Source of the DNA: Bradyrhizobium sp. WSM1743
Lineage (GTDB): Bacteria; Pseudomonadota; Alphaproteobacteria; Rhizobiales; Xanthobacteraceae
Assembly (NCBI RefSeq): GCF_000473065.1
Contig: NZ_AXAZ01000012.1
Coordinates: 1 to 64,000 of the forward strand
Direction: 5' to 3'
Length of the DNA: 64,000 nt
Part shown: positions 26,146 through 34,757 of the stretch, piece by piece
Numbering within the stretch: position 1 is the stretch's first letter
Layout of the letters: each line of letters starts with the position of its first letter
The notes under the pieces: model-generated
What the model was told of the DNA's origin: nothing
What the model saw: only the letters and a program-made list of their open reading frames with translations
Database searches by the model: none
Translations under genes and position numbers: made by a program

Positions 26146-28389
26146 TCAAGCCTTCTCCGCCGGCGCCTGCTGCGCCTCGCCGCTCGACACCAGCAGCACG
26201 GACACCTTCGATTGCCTCAGCACGGCGTCGGCGACGCCGCCGAAGGAGAGATGGTCGGCCTGGATGCGATCGACGCCCATGACCACGAGGTCGACGTCGG
26301 TGGTGTCGATCTCGCGCAGGATCGCGGCCTCCGGCGCCCGGTTCAGCCGCAGCGTGGTGGTGATGTCGACGTCGTAGCGGGCCGCGAGATCGCTGGTGTC
26401 CTTGAGTATGCCCGTCTCCTGGCTCAGTCCGCGCGAAGTGCCACGCTGTGCGCCCTTGTCGCGCGTCGTCGCCACATAGATCACCCGCAGCGAGCCTGAG
26501 CCGGCCAGCGCCACCGCGACTTCGGCGCCGCGCTTGGAGACGCCGCTGCCGGAAACGGGAACCAGGATGTTGAGCGCGTCGGGCTTCGGCTGCTTCAGAT
26601 GCTTGCCCTTGCCCACGACAATCGCGAGCGGTCCTTCAAACTGCGCGGCGATGTCGTCGATCCTCCGATCGAAACGGTCCTTGGTCGCGATCACCTTGTC
26701 GATGCCGACGACCAGGAGGTCGAAGCCCTTGCGGGCCTCGTCGGCAATGGTCTCGCCGAGCTCCGCGCGGCCGGTGCGGGTGACGACGTCGATGGCATCG
26801 CCATTTCCGGAGACGGTTTCGGCGGCCTTCTTCACCACGGCTTCGTGACTCTCATGGCGGTCCTTCTCCTGCTCGTTGGGCCGCTGGCCGATATGCAGGA
26901 CGGTGATCGGCAGGCCGCGCATGCCGGCGATCAGGCCCGCGACGTGGGCTGCGAAGGTGGCGTTGGAGCTTTCGTCCACCGCCAGCAGGGGACGCTCGAG
27001 ATTGGCGATGAAGCCGCGCTTCTCGAATTCTTCCCGCTCCAGCCGCTCCTTCTCCTCCTTGCTCATCGGCAGCCTGGCCAGCGCCCCGCGCAGCATCGGC
27101 GGCATCGCCATCGTGGTCACGATCGCCATGGTCACGATCATCGTGAACAGGTTCTGGCTGAGCACGCCGATGGAGAGGCCGATGGTGGCGATGATCACCT
27201 CGGTCGAGCCGCGCGCGTTCATGCCGCTGGCGAGCGCCAGCGACTCCCTGGCATTCAGCCCGCCCACGGTGCCGCCGACGAAGGCGCCCCCGAACTTGCC
27301 GACGCTGGCGATCACGACGAGGAGCCCGGTGAGCATCAGGAGGTCGGGATCGCGCAGCACCGAGAGATCGGCGCTGAGTCCGGCGAGACCGAAGAACACC
27401 GGCATGAAGAAGCTCGAGATCAGCCCGCGCAGGCGCTCGTCGATCTGCCGCGTCAGGATCGGGGATTCGCCGACCAGGATGCCGGCGACGAAGGCCCCGA
27501 GCACCGTATGGACGCCGATCAGATGCGTGATCAACGCCATGACGCTCATCAACAGCAGGATCACGGTGATGACGGGCGCCGCGCTGACAAGCGTGTCGTT
27601 GGCCCAGCGGATCAGCTGGAACACCAGGCGGCGGCCGATGGTGAAGCTGACGGCAAGGAAAGCGAGCGTCCCCAGCACGGCTTTCGCCACCGAAGCGATA
27701 TCGAGCGTGCCGTGCGAGGCCAGGCTGAAGATGACGGCGATGATAATCCAGCCGATGGTGTCGTCGATGACGGCGGTCGCGACGATGATCTGCCCGACAT
27801 TGCGCCGCATGAAATTCATCTCGCGCACCACCACGGCGACGATCTTCACCGAGGAGATCGACAGCGCCGTGCCCATGAACAACGACGCCACCAGGCGCTC
27901 CTGCGGATTGGGCAGCAGCGCATCCGGCAGGAACTCGCCGAGGGTGAAGCCGCAGGCGAAGGGCACCAGAATGCCGGCAATCGAGATCGCGATCGCGGCC
28001 CTGCCGACCTTCCGGACCAGCTTGAGATCGGTCTCCATGCCGGTCAGCAAGAGCAGCAGCAGAATGCCCACCTGCGCGATGCCGTCGATCATCGCCTTCT
28101 GCTCGGGCGTCTTGGGGAAGATCGCGTGCTGCGCCTCGGGCCAGATCCAGCCGAACAGCGACGGCCCCAGCATGATGCCGGCGAGCAGTTCGCCCATCAC
28201 CGAGGGCTGGCCGATCCGCTGCATGATCTCGCCGAGACCGCGGCCGACCGCCATCAGCAGCGCGATCTGCAGGATCAGGAGGAATTCGGAGGGCCCGGCC
28301 GATTTGCCGGCTTCGGCGCCGGCCGCAATGGTGGTGAGGACAAGCGCCGCGGGGACAAGGCCGACCGGTCGGAGCAGGCGCGATCGCAT
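26146..28389 (-). CDS. CPA2-type cation:proton antiporter with C-terminal universal-stress domains
   Basis: This 747-residue protein has an N-terminal signal-like segment. A Na+/H+-exchanger membrane domain of about 12 helices follows, to about residue 430 (LLLLLTGMETDLKLVRKVGR, VIDDTIGWIIIAVIF). Two cytoplasmic Usp-like domains follow at about 455-590 and 600-740; the second ends with VDLVVMGVDRIQADHLSFGG. Exchangers of this kind move K+ or Na+ against protons, and the Usp domains may sense nucleotide or stress. It stands alone on the minus strand. Confidence 0.88.
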   Translation of the reverse strand: MRSRLLRPVGLVPAALVLTTIAAGAEAGKSAGPSEFLLILQIALLMAVGRGLGEIMQRIGQPSVMGELLAGIMLGPSLFGWIWPEAQHAIFPKTPEQKAMIDGIAQVGILLLLLLTGMETDLKLVRKVGRAAIAISIAGILVPFACGFTLGEFLPDALLPNPQERLVASLFMGTALSISSVKIVAVVVREMNFMRRNVGQIIVATAVIDDTIGWIIIAVIFSLASHGTLDIASVAKAVLGTLAFLAVSFTIGRRLVFQLIRWANDTLVSAAPVITVILLLMSVMALITHLIGVHTVLGAFVAGILVGESPILTRQIDERLRGLISSFFMPVFFGLAGLSADLSVLRDPDLLMLTGLLVVIASVGKFGGAFVGGTVGGLNARESLALASGMNARGSTEVIIATIGLSIGVLSQNLFTMIVTMAIVTTMAMPPMLRGALARLPMSKEEKERLEREEFEKRGFIANLERPLLAVDESSNATFAAHVAGLIAGMRGLPITVLHIGQRPNEQEKDRHESHEAVVKKAAETVSGNGDAIDVVTRTGRAELGETIADEARKGFDLLVVGIDKVIATKDRFDRRIDDIAAQFEGPLAIVVGKGKHLKQPKPDALNILVPVSGSGVSKRGAEVAVALAGSGSLRVIYVATTRDKGAQRGTSRGLSQETGILKDTSDLAARYDVDITTTLRLNRAPEAAILREIDTTDVDLVVMGVDRIQADHLSFGGVADAVLRQSKVSVLLVSSGEAQQAPAEKA

Positions 28390-28636
28390 GCAGGTTTCTT
28401 TCCCCCTTCATCTGCCCCGGTGTCGGGGCCACAGAGGATAGAACCCGCGGAAGGCGGAGCCGGTTCCGCTGCGCGCGGCGGGGTTCAAAAACGAAAAGTG
28501 CGAAAACAACCCCATGCACAGTAGAGATGAGGTTGAAAAAGCCCGCGAATTTCGGTCTTGCCGAAACGGCTTGCTCCGTCGGGCAAAACACTGGCAGAAT
28601 GGCATCGTGGGTGGCAGGGTGCCTCCTCATCCCCCC

Positions 28637-28735
28637 GCGCAGCGAAGCAATCCAGAGTCCCTCCGCGGAAAGGTTCTGGATTGCTTCCGCCTTCGCCGAG
28701 GCTTCGGCGGACAAGTCGCTGCGCTCGCAATGACG
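28637..28735. repeat. palindromic intergenic repeat, family A (enlarged variant)
   Basis: AGCGAAGCAATCCAGA and TCTGGATTGCTTC are the inner arms. CGCTGCGCTCGCAATGACG closes the right end. Between arm and end lies extra CCGCCTTCGCCGAGGCTTCG material not found in the other family A copies. It is in the 535-base gene-free stretch 28390-28924, which otherwise holds the antiporter upstream region and the next repeat. Confidence 0.8.
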
Positions 28736-28765
28736 AGTGGAGAGAGTCCCAACCTTACGCCCCGC

Positions 28766-28921
28766 TCGTGCCCCGGACGCAGCGCAGCGCCACCCCGGCG
28801 ATGCGAAGCATCGTCCGGTTCGGCGGTGCGCTGCTGAGCCGGGGCCCATGTCTCGATGGAATTCGCGGCCTCTGGGTCCCGGATCGGCGCGCGCTTGAGG
28901 CGCGCTTGTCCGGGACACGAG
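28766..28921. repeat. 156-bp palindromic repeat with long imperfect arms
   Basis: CTCGTGCCCCGGAC at the left pairs with GTCCGGGACACGAG at the right. Inner inverted segments are present (GCGATGCGAAGCATCG; CGCGCGCTTGAGGCGCG). It abuts the stop codon of the MFS gene at 28925 and may act as its terminator or mRNA 3'-end structure. Confidence 0.75.
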
Positions 28922-28924
28922 ATT

Positions 28925-30097
28925 TCATGCCGCCTGCGGCGTCCTGATCTCGCGCGGCAGGATCAGCGCGGCGGCGATCGCGAGCAGGCAGAGCGCAGCG
29001 AAGGCGTGCAGCATGGTGACGAAACCGCCCTGCTCGTAGAGCCAGGCGACCAGGCCGACGGACGCGCCGGCCGCGGTGAAGCCGACGAAATAGCGCACGG
29101 CATAGGCGCGCGAGCGCCATTCCTCGGTGGTGTACTTGCCGACCATGGCGTCGTTGACCGTGACCTGCCCGAACGCGCCCATGACGATGCCGATCGAGAC
29201 CACGATCAGCGGCAGGTTGGACAGGCTCGCAGCCAGATACAGGAACGGCGCCAGCATGAAGGACAGCGGCAACGCCACCGTCTTCAGCGAATAGCGGTCG
29301 AGCAGCCGGCCGATCGTGTACTGCGTCATCGCGCCGAACACGTAGACGCCGGCGGCGATGACCCCTAACAGCGCCGGGCTCTTGGTGAGGTCCGCGAGCC
29401 GCTCGGCGAACAGCTTTGGCAGCGCCACGTTAACGGCATTGAACGTTGTCGAGATCGCGATCACCACGATCAGCAGCGCCAGGATCACGCGCCACATGTC
29501 CTGCTTTGCCACCCGCGCCTGCGCTGCCGCCTGCTTCGAGCCCTTGCGATCCTCGTGCACGACGCTCATCGCGAAGCCGATGCCGATCAGGACCGTGACC
29601 ACGCCGGGAACGATGAAGGTAAAGCGCCAGCCGAGATATTGGCCGATCACGCCAGTGACCAAGGCCGACGACGCCACGCCGAGATTGCCCCAGACGCCGT
29701 TGATGCCCATCTCACGGCCGAGCCGGTCGGCATAGGACACGATCATGGCGGTGCCGACGGGATGATAGATCGAGGCAAACATGCCGATCGCGAGCAGCGC
29801 GGCGCCGAGCTGCACGGGTGTGTGCACGAAGCCGACCGCGATCATGGAGGCGCCGATGCCGACGAAGAAGATCAGCATCATATGGCGGCGGCTCCAGCGG
29901 TCTCCGAGCCAGCCGGTGAGCAGCGAGCCCGCGCCGAAGGCAACGAAGCCCGGCGTCGCGTAAGGCAAAAGTTCCGAATACGCCATGCCGAGCGCCGGGC
30001 CCATGATGATGACCGCGGCGGCGAAGATCAGCATCGAATAATGGTCGATGAAATGGCCTGCATTGACGAAACTGATGACCCGGCTGGGACTGTTCAT
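28925..30097 (-). CDS. MFS transporter
   Basis: This 390-residue, 12-helix transporter starts at the ATG at 30097, behind GGAGAGGATTCCGT. It has the MFS loop GSLLTGWLGDRWSRRHMML and a mid-protein charged loop (EDRKGSKQAAAQARVAKQDM). The longer frame would run through the divergent promoter. It diverges from an AraC regulator gene only 52 bases away, an arrangement typical of regulator-controlled exporters such as nimR/nimT. The substrate is unknown. Confidence 0.87.
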   Translation of the reverse strand: MNSPSRVISFVNAGHFIDHYSMLIFAAAVIIMGPALGMAYSELLPYATPGFVAFGAGSLLTGWLGDRWSRRHMMLIFFVGIGASMIAVGFVHTPVQLGAALLAIGMFASIYHPVGTAMIVSYADRLGREMGINGVWGNLGVASSALVTGVIGQYLGWRFTFIVPGVVTVLIGIGFAMSVVHEDRKGSKQAAAQARVAKQDMWRVILALLIVVIAISTTFNAVNVALPKLFAERLADLTKSPALLGVIAAGVYVFGAMTQYTIGRLLDRYSLKTVALPLSFMLAPFLYLAASLSNLPLIVVSIGIVMGAFGQVTVNDAMVGKYTTEEWRSRAYAVRYFVGFTAAGASVGLVAWLYEQGGFVTMLHAFAALCLLAIAAALILPREIRTPQAA

Positions 30098-30149
30098 ACG
30101 GAATCCTCTCCTACTCCGAAAATGAGTTATATGTCGTGGCCATGACGGG

Positions 30150-31010
30150 ATGCTGCCAATGACTGTCTTGGAAACGCCAATCCTCCGGGAGGTCCGGAGC
30201 AATCACCGCTCGCCCGCGGGCGTACACCTGGTCGCCCGCGATTATCCCAAGGCGATGCGGATCGAGCCGCACCTGCACCGCGAGGCGCAGCTGATCTATG
30301 CCGCGAAGGGCACGATGCAGGTGACGACGCCCGGGGGACGCTGGCTGGTGCCGCCGGACCGGGCCGTCTGGGTGCCGGCCGGGCTCGAGCATGCCATCGA
30401 CCTGCTCGCCGACATCGAGATGCGCACGCTGTATTTCGACCTGGCTTGGCTGAAGCGCGAAAAGCGCTATGAGGGATTGACCAGGGAATTCGTGGTGCGG
30501 GTGTCGCCGCTGCTCAATCAGGCGATCCTGGCGCTGTTCGACGCGCGCAACACCGAGGAGCGCACCGAGCTCCTGGTCCGCCTGGTGATGCTGGAATTGC
30601 ACCAGGCCGAGGATTCCGCGACCTTCGTGCCGCTGCCGCATGAGCCGCGCTGCCGCCGGGCCGCGATGATCGTGCTCGACGATCCCACCGGCCTGCACGA
30701 CATCGACACGCTGGCGCGCGAGGTCGGAACCTCGGCGCGCACACTGTCACGGCTGTTTTCGAGCGAGACGCAGCTGAGCTTCAAGAGCTGGTGCCAGCGC
30801 GCGCGGATCGCGGCGGCGATCGAGCGCCTGTCGACGGATGCCAGCGTGTCGATGAAGCAGCTCGCGACCCAGCTGGGTTATGCCAGCGTGCCGGCGTTCT
30901 CGGCCGCGTTCCGGCAGGTGACGGGGCGCACGCCGACGGAGTTTGCCACACACTCGGTGTCATCGCCCGGCTTGACCGGGCGATCCAGTACTCCGAGACG
31001 GCGCGGCTAG
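30150..31010 (+). CDS. AraC-family regulator with N-terminal cupin sensor
   Basis: This 286-residue regulator has a cupin-type sensor at about residues 20-100 (IEPHLHREAQLIYAAKGTMQ, WVPAGLEHAIDLLADIEM). An AraC helix-turn-helix pair follows at about 180-270 (IDTLAREVGTSARTLSRLFS, MKQLATQLGYASVPAFSAAF). It probably controls the divergent MFS gene. The last 18 codons or so (SVSSPGLTGRSSTPRRRG) come from a family C palindromic repeat beginning at 30957, so the original C-terminus has been replaced or extended. The start could also be the ATG at 30159. Confidence 0.87.
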   Translation: MLPMTVLETPILREVRSNHRSPAGVHLVARDYPKAMRIEPHLHREAQLIYAAKGTMQVTTPGGRWLVPPDRAVWVPAGLEHAIDLLADIEMRTLYFDLAWLKREKRYEGLTREFVVRVSPLLNQAILALFDARNTEERTELLVRLVMLELHQAEDSATFVPLPHEPRCRRAAMIVLDDPTGLHDIDTLAREVGTSARTLSRLFSSETQLSFKSWCQRARIAAAIERLSTDASVSMKQLATQLGYASVPAFSAAFRQVTGRTPTEFATHSVSSPGLTGRSSTPRRRG

Positions 31011-31060
31011 AAACGAGAAGCCGCGGCGTGCTGGATGCACCGGTCAAGCCGGGGCATGAC
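30957..31060. repeat. palindromic repeat, family C, overlapping the AraC gene 3' end
   Basis: GTCATCGCCCGGCTTGACCG and CACCGGTCAAGCCGGGGCAT are the two arms; the left arm itself folds (CGCCCGGCTTGACCGGGCG). The stop codon of the AraC gene (31008-31010) lies inside the element. Related to 45876-45961. Confidence 0.75.
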
Positions 31061-31236
31061 AGCGCGCTTTGGAATGAGCACTGCCTGCCATATCAATCTC
31101 CCCGCCCGGGCATGACGGCATTCTCCAAACGCAGGCCCCAACTAAAGATGCCGCATTCCCCTGCTTGATTGTGATCGGCTTCCACCCAAATCCCATGTAA
31201 GCTTCCGCAACGCACAAACCTGAATCGAAAGCCCAG

Positions 31237-32589
31237 ATGGCCAACGCGTTCTTCTCCGACCTGCTCGCCACCATCTCCGAGCGCGGGCGCACGCTGCTTC
31301 GCCGCGGCGACGCCTCGGACACCAAACGGGATGCCGATGGACTGCTCGAGCTCTGCGGCGCGCTGCTGTCCGGCCGGGGCGAAGCCTCCGGCACCGCCAT
31401 GGCGCGCGAGGTGCTCGATCTCTATCAGGAGCTGGACGCGGCGGGACGCCGCGCCTTTTTCGAAGGACTGGTGCACTTTTTCGGCCCCGACCGGGAACGA
31501 TTGTCCAAGGCAATCGAACAATGGCGCGCCAAGCCGACCGATGAGGATGCCAGCGCGCTGCACTTTGCCTCCGAGCCGCGGCGGCAGGAGCTGATCCGCC
31601 GACTCAACCGCGCGCCGGGCGGCACCGGCGACCTCGTCAACATGCGCGCCGATCTGCTCGGCATGATGAACGGACACACCGATCTCGCCGCGCTCGACCG
31701 CGACGTCTCGCATCTTCTCTCTTCGTGGTTCAACAGGGGGTTTCTCGTGCTGCGCAGGATCGACTGGTCGACCCCGGCCAACATCCTCGAAAAAATCATC
31801 CGTTACGAAGCCGTGCACGAGATCTCCGACTGGGACGATCTGCGCCGCCGCATCGATCCGGTCGACCGCCGCTGCTACGCCTTCTTCCATCCGGCGATGG
31901 TGGACGAGCCGCTGATCTTCGTCGAGGTGGCGCTGACCGAGACCATCCCCGGCGCGATCGCGCCGCTGCTCGCGGTCGACCGCCAGCACCTTCCCATCGC
32001 GAAGGCGCGCACCGCCGTGTTCTACTCGATCTCCAACACCCAGCGCGGCCTTGGCGGCATCTCCTTCGGCAGCTTCCTGATCAAGCAAGTGGTGGAGGAG
32101 CTGCGCCGCGAGCTCCCGAAGCTCGACAGCTTCGTGACGCTGTCGCCGGTGCCCGGCTTCATGGCATGGGTGAAGCAGGACAAGGACCTGCCGCTGTCGG
32201 ACGAGGACCGCGAGGCTCTGAAGCGCCTCGACGATCCCAAATGGTTCGAAAGCCCCGAGACAGCGGCGCTGCTCCGCAACGTGCTGGAGCCGCTCGCCGC
32301 CTATTACTTCCTGAAGGCGCGCACGCCGAAGGGCCGGCTAATCGATTCCGTCGCCCGCTTCCATCTCGGCAACGGCGCAAGACTCGAGCGCATCAATTGG
32401 CTCGGCGACCTCTCGCCCAAGGGCATACGCGAGTCCGCCGGCGTGATGGTCAACTACCTCTACCGCCTCGACGACATCGAGAAGAATCACGAGGCCTACG
32501 CCAATGACGGCGAGGTGGTGGCGTCGAGCGCGGTGAAGAAGCTGCTGAAGGGCGAAGGGCGAAGGCTGCTGGATATGCGGTTGTCGTAA
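31237..32589 (+). CDS. malonyl-CoA decarboxylase
   Basis: This 450-residue protein converts malonyl-CoA to acetyl-CoA and CO2 in the cytoplasm. The C-terminal catalytic domain shows the conserved TLSPVPGF (Ser303) and FHLGNGARLERINW (His376), matching the Ser/His pair of the family. The N-terminal four-helix domain spans about 1-90. In rhizobia this enzyme is often encoded beside malonyl-CoA synthetase (matB) and a malonate carrier (matC). Neither is present here; the gene stands alone between repeats. Confidence 0.93.
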   Translation: MANAFFSDLLATISERGRTLLRRGDASDTKRDADGLLELCGALLSGRGEASGTAMAREVLDLYQELDAAGRRAFFEGLVHFFGPDRERLSKAIEQWRAKPTDEDASALHFASEPRRQELIRRLNRAPGGTGDLVNMRADLLGMMNGHTDLAALDRDVSHLLSSWFNRGFLVLRRIDWSTPANILEKIIRYEAVHEISDWDDLRRRIDPVDRRCYAFFHPAMVDEPLIFVEVALTETIPGAIAPLLAVDRQHLPIAKARTAVFYSISNTQRGLGGISFGSFLIKQVVEELRRELPKLDSFVTLSPVPGFMAWVKQDKDLPLSDEDREALKRLDDPKWFESPETAALLRNVLEPLAAYYFLKARTPKGRLIDSVARFHLGNGARLERINWLGDLSPKGIRESAGVMVNYLYRLDDIEKNHEAYANDGEVVASSAVKKLLKGEGRRLLDMRLS

Positions 32590-32614
32590 CGAGGCCGCCC
32601 GGCTCGCGCCACGG

Positions 32615-32695
32615 CGTCATTGCGAGCGCAGCGAAGCAATCCAGGCTGCGACCTGCGGAAAGACTCTGGATTGCTTCGCTGCGCTCGCAATGACG
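32615..32695. repeat. palindromic intergenic repeat, family A
   Basis: Outer arms CGTCATTGCGAGCGCAGCGA and TCGCTGCGCTCGCAATGACG are complementary; inner arms are AAGCAATCCAG and CTGGATTGCTT. It lies between the convergent malonyl-CoA decarboxylase and D-tartrate dehydratase genes. Other copies lie at 33912, 36266 and 49609. Confidence 0.9.
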
Positions 32696-32716
32696 GAGTG
32701 TGGGGCGACAGTAGGG

Positions 32717-33886
32717 CTACTCCGCCAGCGCCTTCATTTCCTTGTAGAGATCGGACTTGCCTTCGAAGCCGATGCCGGGAAGATCGGGCATGGTGATGTG
32801 GCCGTTCTCGACGCGGACACCGTCCGGGAAGCCGCCGTAAGGCTGGAACAGGTCGGGGTAGCTTTCGTTGCCCCCTAAGCCGAGGCCGGCGGCGATGTTG
32901 AGTGACATCTGGTGGCCGCCATGCGGGATGCAGCGGCTCGGCGACCAGCCGTGGGTCTTCAGCACCTCCAGCGTGCGCTGGTATTCGCACAGGCCATAGG
33001 ACAGCGCGCAGTCGAATTGCAGCCAGTCGCGGTCGGGGCGCATGCCGCCGTAGCGGATCAAATTGCGGGCGTCCTGATGGCTGAAGAGATTCTCGCCTGT
33101 GGCCATCGGGCCGGGATAGAACTCGGCGAGCGCGGCCTGTAGCGCGTAGTCGAGGGGATCGCCGGCCTCCTCGTACCAGAACAAGGGGTAATCGCGCAGC
33201 ATTTTCGCGTAGGCGATCGCCGTCTCCAGATCGAAGCGGCCGTTGGCGTCGACGGCGAGCTGCGCGTCGTTACCGATCTCCTTCAGCACCGCCTCGATGC
33301 GGGTGCGGTCCTCGTCGATATCAGCGCCGCCGATCTTCATCTTGACGACGTTGTAGCCGCGGTCGAGATAGCCGCGCATCTCGCCGCGCAGCATCGAGAG
33401 ATCCTTGCCGGGATAGTAGTAGCCGCCGGCGGCGTAGACGAAGACGCGCGGATTGGCGGTGACGCCGTGACGTTCGGCGAGCAGGCGGAACAGCGGCTTG
33501 CCGGCAATCTTCGCCACCGCGTCCCACACCGCCATGTCGATGGTGCCGACCGCGACCGAGCGCTCGCCATGGCCGCCCGGCTTCTCGTTGGTCATCATCG
33601 CGCCCCAGACCTTGTCGGGGTCGAGATTGTCGCCGGCGCTATCCAACAGCGACTTCGGATCAGCTTCGAGAATACGCGCGGCGAAGCGCTCGCGGATCAG
33701 GCCGCCCTGCCCGTAGCGGCCGTTGGAGTTGAAGCCGTAGCCGATGACGCGCTTGCCGTCGCGCATGACGTCGGTGACGACGGCGACGAGGCTCGTCGTC
33801 ATCTTGGTGAAGTCGATATAGGCGTTGCGGATCGGCGAGGAGATCGGTTTGGTGATCTCGCGGACGTCGACGATGCGGATGGACAT
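32717..33886 (-). CDS. tarD: D(-)-tartrate dehydratase (enolase superfamily)
   Basis: This 389-residue protein converts D-tartrate to oxaloacetate by Mg2+-assisted dehydration. The enolase-superfamily residues are all present at the positions known for the characterised B. japonicum enzyme. Lys184 is in VVKMKIGG and His322 in CIPHGGH as the acid/base pair; Asp213, Glu239 and Glu265 are the metal ligands. Overall sequence and length match that enzyme as I remember it. It is separated by a family A repeat from the DUF3297 gene upstream. No tartrate transporter gene is adjacent. Confidence 0.93.
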   Translation of the reverse strand: MSIRIVDVREITKPISSPIRNAYIDFTKMTTSLVAVVTDVMRDGKRVIGYGFNSNGRYGQGGLIRERFAARILEADPKSLLDSAGDNLDPDKVWGAMMTNEKPGGHGERSVAVGTIDMAVWDAVAKIAGKPLFRLLAERHGVTANPRVFVYAAGGYYYPGKDLSMLRGEMRGYLDRGYNVVKMKIGGADIDEDRTRIEAVLKEIGNDAQLAVDANGRFDLETAIAYAKMLRDYPLFWYEEAGDPLDYALQAALAEFYPGPMATGENLFSHQDARNLIRYGGMRPDRDWLQFDCALSYGLCEYQRTLEVLKTHGWSPSRCIPHGGHQMSLNIAAGLGLGGNESYPDLFQPYGGFPDGVRVENGHITMPDLPGIGFEGKSDLYKEMKALAE

Positions 33887-33911
33887 GGGGCTGGCCTTTG
33901 GTGGTTATTAT

Positions 33912-33998
33912 CGTCATTGCGATCGAAGCGAAGCAATCCAGAGCGTCACCGCGGAAATAGTCTGGATTGCTTCGTCGCAAGGGCTCCTCGCAATGACG
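33912..33998. repeat. palindromic intergenic repeat, family A
   Basis: CGTCATTGCGAT...GAAGCAATCCAGA pairs with TCTGGATTGCTTCG...CTCGCAATGACG. It lies between the DUF3297 gene and tarD on the same strand, so it may uncouple their transcripts. Confidence 0.88.
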
Positions 33999-34024
33999 AG
34001 GAGAGAGCGGCGCACTCAGCCCAC

Positions 34025-34267
34025 CTACTTCTTATCCCGGAAATACGGCTCGACCGGGCCGTGCACCTTGATGGTCAGCGGATTGCCGTAGCGGTCCTTG
34101 GCGTTCCCTGCGGTGACGCGGACCCAGCCCTCGCTGATGCAGTACTCCTCGACATTGGTCTTCTCGATGCCCTTGAAACGGATGCCGACGTCGCGCGCCA
34201 GGATGTCCGCGTTGTAATAGGGGCTGTTCGGATCGACCGACAGGCGGTCCGGAAATTCGTCGCTCAT
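34025..34267 (-). CDS. DUF3297-family protein
   Basis: This 80-residue protein runs from the ATG at 34267. The hallmark DRLSVDPNSPYYNADILARD, followed by IRFKGIEKTNVEEYCISEGW and the end GPVEPYF, identify DUF3297. No biochemical function is known to me. It starts 11 bases after the stop of the glutathione peroxidase gene and is probably co-transcribed with it and the amidase. Confidence 0.85.
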   Translation of the reverse strand: MSDEFPDRLSVDPNSPYYNADILARDVGIRFKGIEKTNVEEYCISEGWVRVTAGNAKDRYGNPLTIKVHGPVEPYFRDKK

Positions 34268-34278
34268 GATTGTCTCGC

Positions 34279-34755
34279 TCACAACAGTGTTTCGATTTGC
34301 TGCCGCAATCCTTCGGGCCGTGCGGTCGGCGCGTAGCGCGCGACCACCTTGCCGGCACGGTCCACCAGGAATTTGGTGAAATTCCATTTGATGGAGGCGC
34401 CGAGAAGCCCGGATTGCTGGCGTTTCAGGTACTCATACAGAGGATGCGCCTTCGGCCCATTGACGTCGATCTTCTCGAACAGCGGGAAGGTGACGTCGTA
34501 ATGGGTCGAGCAGAACTCCTGGATCTCGCTCGCCTGCCCCGGCTCCTGCGCGCCGAACTGGTTGCAGGGAAAGCCGAGCACCGCGAAACCGCGCGGGGAG
34601 AGATCGCGATAGAGATCCTCAAGACCGCGATATTGCGGCGTGAAGCCGCATTTGCTCGCGGTGTTGACAATCAAGAGCACCTGCCCCTCGAAGCGGCGCA
34701 TCGGCACCTCCTCGCCGGCAAGCGAGTTGGCCTTGAAGTCGTAGATGGCGGTCAT
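34279..34755 (-). CDS. glutathione peroxidase (cysteine type)
   Basis: This 158-residue thiol peroxidase reduces peroxides using glutathione or thioredoxin. The active-site Cys is in NTASKCGFTPQYRGLEDLY. The Gln is in FPCNQFGAQEPG and the Trp-Asn pair in KWNFTKFLVDR. Cysteine replaces the selenocysteine of animal enzymes, as usual in bacteria. It starts 2 bases after the amidase stop. Confidence 0.93.
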   Translation of the reverse strand: MTAIYDFKANSLAGEEVPMRRFEGQVLLIVNTASKCGFTPQYRGLEDLYRDLSPRGFAVLGFPCNQFGAQEPGQASEIQEFCSTHYDVTFPLFEKIDVNGPKAHPLYEYLKRQQSGLLGASIKWNFTKFLVDRAGKVVARYAPTARPEGLRQQIETLL

Positions 34756-34757
34756 CG

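Noticed and set aside
28442..28467. GGAAC-N17-GGTT upstream of the antiporter gene as an EcfG promoter
   Set aside because: The -10 box is GGTT instead of CGTT and the distance to the start is longer. It is too weak to call beside the strong prkA match.
26599..28524. 641-codon plus-strand frame opposite the cation:proton antiporter gene
   Set aside because: The product is low-complexity and His/Gln/Asp-rich, lying wholly opposite a recognised antiporter. It is a codon-bias artefact.
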